Source of the DNA: Saussurea involucrata
Taxonomy: Eukaryota; Streptophyta; Magnoliopsida; Asterales; Asteraceae
Reading direction: 5' to 3'
NCBI GenBank assembly: GCA_033807775.1
Contig: CM066320.1
Span: 183,879,784 to 183,943,783, forward strand
Length of the DNA stretch: 64,000 bases
Shown here in pieces: positions 62,401-64,000 of this stretch. The notes beneath the pieces were generated by a model. It searched no databases. It had not been told where the DNA came from and saw nothing but the letters and a program-made list of their open reading frames with translations. Both the position numbers and the translations under genes were made by a program. Positions within the stretch are counted from its first letter, which is position 1, and every line of letters begins with the position of its first letter.

Positions 62401-64000
62401 AGTTCATATATGAATTCATACATGAATTCATATATTATAAACTATACATATGAAAGTTCATATATGAACTCGTATATGAAAGTTCATATATGAACTCATA
62501 TATCAAAGTTGATATATGAAAGTTCATATATGAATTCGTATATGAAAGTTCATATATGAACTTTGATATATAAAGTTCATATATGAATTCTTATATATGA
62601 ATTCATATATATAAATTCATATATGAAAGTTCATATGTGAATTCCTATATATGAATATTGTATACTTCATATATTAATTTTTATATATGAATTCATATTT
62701 GAATCTTATATACTTCATATATGAATACTTAATACTTTATACTTCATATATAACTCTTAATTTTTACACAAATTGTAGGTTGTTCAGAGTATGATAAGAG
62801 ACAAAATGAATTGTTTGATGTGTGACTCAATGATCCTAGATCAGGCTTTTGAAGAATCTTTTATCAATTTTCCTGGTAATGAAGTAATTAAAAAATACAA
62901 AGAAGAGTATGATGAGTTCATGAACAGAGGAACAAAGAAGAAGAATTTGGAAAGTGAGATACTAGTTCGAGTTGAAGAAGAAGATTTCCTGATTAAAGAG
63001 AATCTAAACATGATTACGGGTATAAATGATGAATTGTTCATGACACCTGTTACAAAAACAACCAGGATGATGACGGATACAAATGAATTTTGGGAAGACC
63101 CACAAACTCATGGGGAAGTTGAAGTTGTGATGAAAAGTTATGAAGCATCAAAAGAACAGAAAGAGAAGGAGAAAGAGGAAAAAGAGAAGGAGAAAGAGGA
63201 AAAAGAGGAGAAGAAAAAGAATGATGAAAAAGAGAAAGAGATCGAGAATAAAGAGACTGAGATGGAGAGACATGAGAAGGAGAGTGAAACTGATATGCAA
63301 CATGAAGTTACAACAGAAAACACTTTGGATGTTGTGAAAAAAATTGCAGCTTCATATGTGAATGATGCACCTAGTTACCGTTTGGGTTTAGGGTTCTCAT
63401 CACAAGAGGAAGAAGAGAAGGCTGAGAAAGAAAAGGCTGAGAATAAAAAGAAAGAGGAAGAAAAGAGTAAGAAAAGAATGAGAGAAGAGGAAACAAAGGC
63501 AGAGAAAGAAGTGAGAGAAGAGGAAGAAAAGACAGATGAAGAAAAGACAGAGGATGAAATGATAGAAGACGAAGAAAAGGAAGAGGAAGAAGAAAAGAAG
63601 GAAGGCAAGAGAGAAATCAAACTACCAGAAAGCATGAGATCACCTTATGTTAACAGACCTGTTTTGATATCAAAAATATTGTCAACGACTGAAACAAAGC
63701 TTGGTAGATGGCTGTTTGCACTGACTGGAGAGTGGAGGTAAGTGACACCTTTAATATTATATATGTTATTTTAAAAACTTAATGATGTGCATATATGATA
63801 AATTTTATTTCATTTAATTGTCTTATAGTGAGATGATATATGAAACAAGCAATGGGGAAAATATGATAAAGGCTGCAGCAGAAAGTTTAATGCCAAACAC
63901 CTATGTAGTGGCCAATGTCGTTGATACATGGGCTGCTCTATTGAACGCAGAAGAAGCATTAAGAAGCCGACAATCCCCACATAGACTTTTTTTTAACACA
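59439..64000 (+). CDS. ULP1-like (C48 protease family) element-borne gene, eight exons seen, 3' truncated by the window
   Basis: Exons by GT-AG sites and open frames: 59439-59553, 59698-59763, 60948-61016, 61087-61158, 61242-61996, 62069-62248, 62779-63737, 63829-64000 and beyond. The first four introns are all phase 1, the next two phase 0 and the seventh phase 2. Exon 5 encodes the conserved N-terminal domain (GFGALLDMKMDGIPSKLAFF, LGVPAKGKRIFEEK, FITLFCNTMAEGL) continuing into exon 6 (LLYVDNFECEGV), as in plant ULP1-like/DUF1985-type element proteins. Exon 7 is very rich in Glu/Lys. Exon 8 (SLMPNTYVVANVVDTWAALL, HRLFFNT) is the stretch just before the C48 cysteine-protease core, so the His/Asp/Cys triad should lie to the right. 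ULP1 enzymes remove SUMO; activity here is unproven. No stops in any exon. Confidence 0.75.
59764..60947 (+). repeat. Intron 2 filled with the palindrome TTCATATATGAA
   Basis: About 30 perfect copies of the 12-bp palindrome by eye, plus many one-base variants (TTCGTATATGAA and others), joined by TG, AG or CG dinucleotides. The first part is organised as three copies of a 126-bp unit sharing AGATCTAGGGTTTACAG (59845, 59971, 60097, with a partial at 60201); the rest is denser, with TTCTTATTTGAACTTTAGAA as a recurring spacer. Confidence 0.92.
62249..62778 (+). repeat. Intron 6 with the same palindrome family
   Basis: About ten perfect TTCATATATGAA copies and many variants, here mixed with GAATTCATATATTATAAAC-type spacers. 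The same motif has expanded in two separate introns of one gene, while neighbouring short introns lack it. Confidence 0.9.

Larger units (their letters stand above)
59119..64000 (+). mobile_element. Left end of a MULE-like element bearing a ULP1-like gene
   Basis: GGGAAGGGTTCAATAGAGAA starts immediately after a (TA)n run, as in many plant MULE-like elements that target TA-rich sites. The downstream gene belongs to the ULP1-like type known to be carried by MULEs (KAONASHI-type in Arabidopsis and melon). The right TIR is outside the window, so the element type is inferred from one end plus cargo. Confidence 0.6.

Noticed and set aside
63138..63635. Ser/Phe-rich minus-strand ORFs
   Set aside because: Antisense shadow of the Glu/Lys-rich exon 7 of the ULP1-like gene.

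Overview
The window is repeat-dominated plant nuclear DNA, most likely from a eudicot. The style of the Copia gag genes, the Sirevirus-type extra ORFs and the LTR families make Asteraceae my best guess; this rests on recognition, not on a search. I found no ordinary single-copy host gene and no rRNA, tRNA or CRISPR locus. Almost everything is transposable element, much of it nested. Many boundaries are fixed by target-site duplications (TSDs) read directly from the sequence.

Layout. 1-2488: part of a minus-strand LTR with two internal arrays. 2880-4452: two related terminal-inverted-repeat (TIR) elements; the larger carries a captured CYP81-like P450 fragment. 4663-5867: two small hAT-type elements. 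6379-11063: two solo LTRs (TSDs AATGG and GAGAG) and a 361-bp TRIM (TSD CTTGA), the TRIM and second LTR lying in a decayed Ty3-gypsy remnant. 12300-13123: hAT-like element. 14002-31193: a three-level nest in which Copia-1 (TSD CTTGT) contains Copia-2 (TSD ACCAC), whose 5' LTR contains Copia-3 (TSD ATATC). 31501-35104: two more hAT elements. 35449-41020: a probable Copia LTR disrupted by a LINE and a gypsy-type solo LTR (TSD ATAAT). 41144-42526: MULE-like element (TSD TTTAGTTTA). 43529-44371: a long inverted repeat enclosing a MATH-domain exon fragment. 44987-58991: a solo Sirevirus LTR split by Copia-4 (45450-58482, TSD TGAAG). 59119-64000: the left end of a MULE-like element and a multi-exon ULP1-like gene that leaves the window.

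How the parts work together. Copia-1, -2 and -3 all look non-autonomous: Copia-1 has lost its integrase core and RT palm, and Copia-2 and Copia-3 keep only gag. Copia-4 is close to complete (gag, protease, integrase with D,D35E, RT with YVDD, RNase H) but has stops and a frameshift before the integrase. Downstream of pol it carries a third coding unit. That unit has its own CCAAT/G-box/TATA promoter, a likely 5'UTR intron and a coding intron, and its promoter shares a spaced module with the element's LTR promoter. LTR divergence, counted by eye, falls from about 2% (Copia-1) to about 0.2% (Copia-2) to no substitutions seen (Copia-3), which agrees with the nesting order.

Most interesting points: the internal promoter and split third gene of Copia-4; the ULP1-like gene, two of whose introns are filled with the 12-bp palindrome TTCATATATGAA; two gene-capture cases (CYP81 and MATH); paired 14-bp palindromes 22 bp apart upstream of the Copia-3 TATA box; and CCGG arrays inside three different LTRs.
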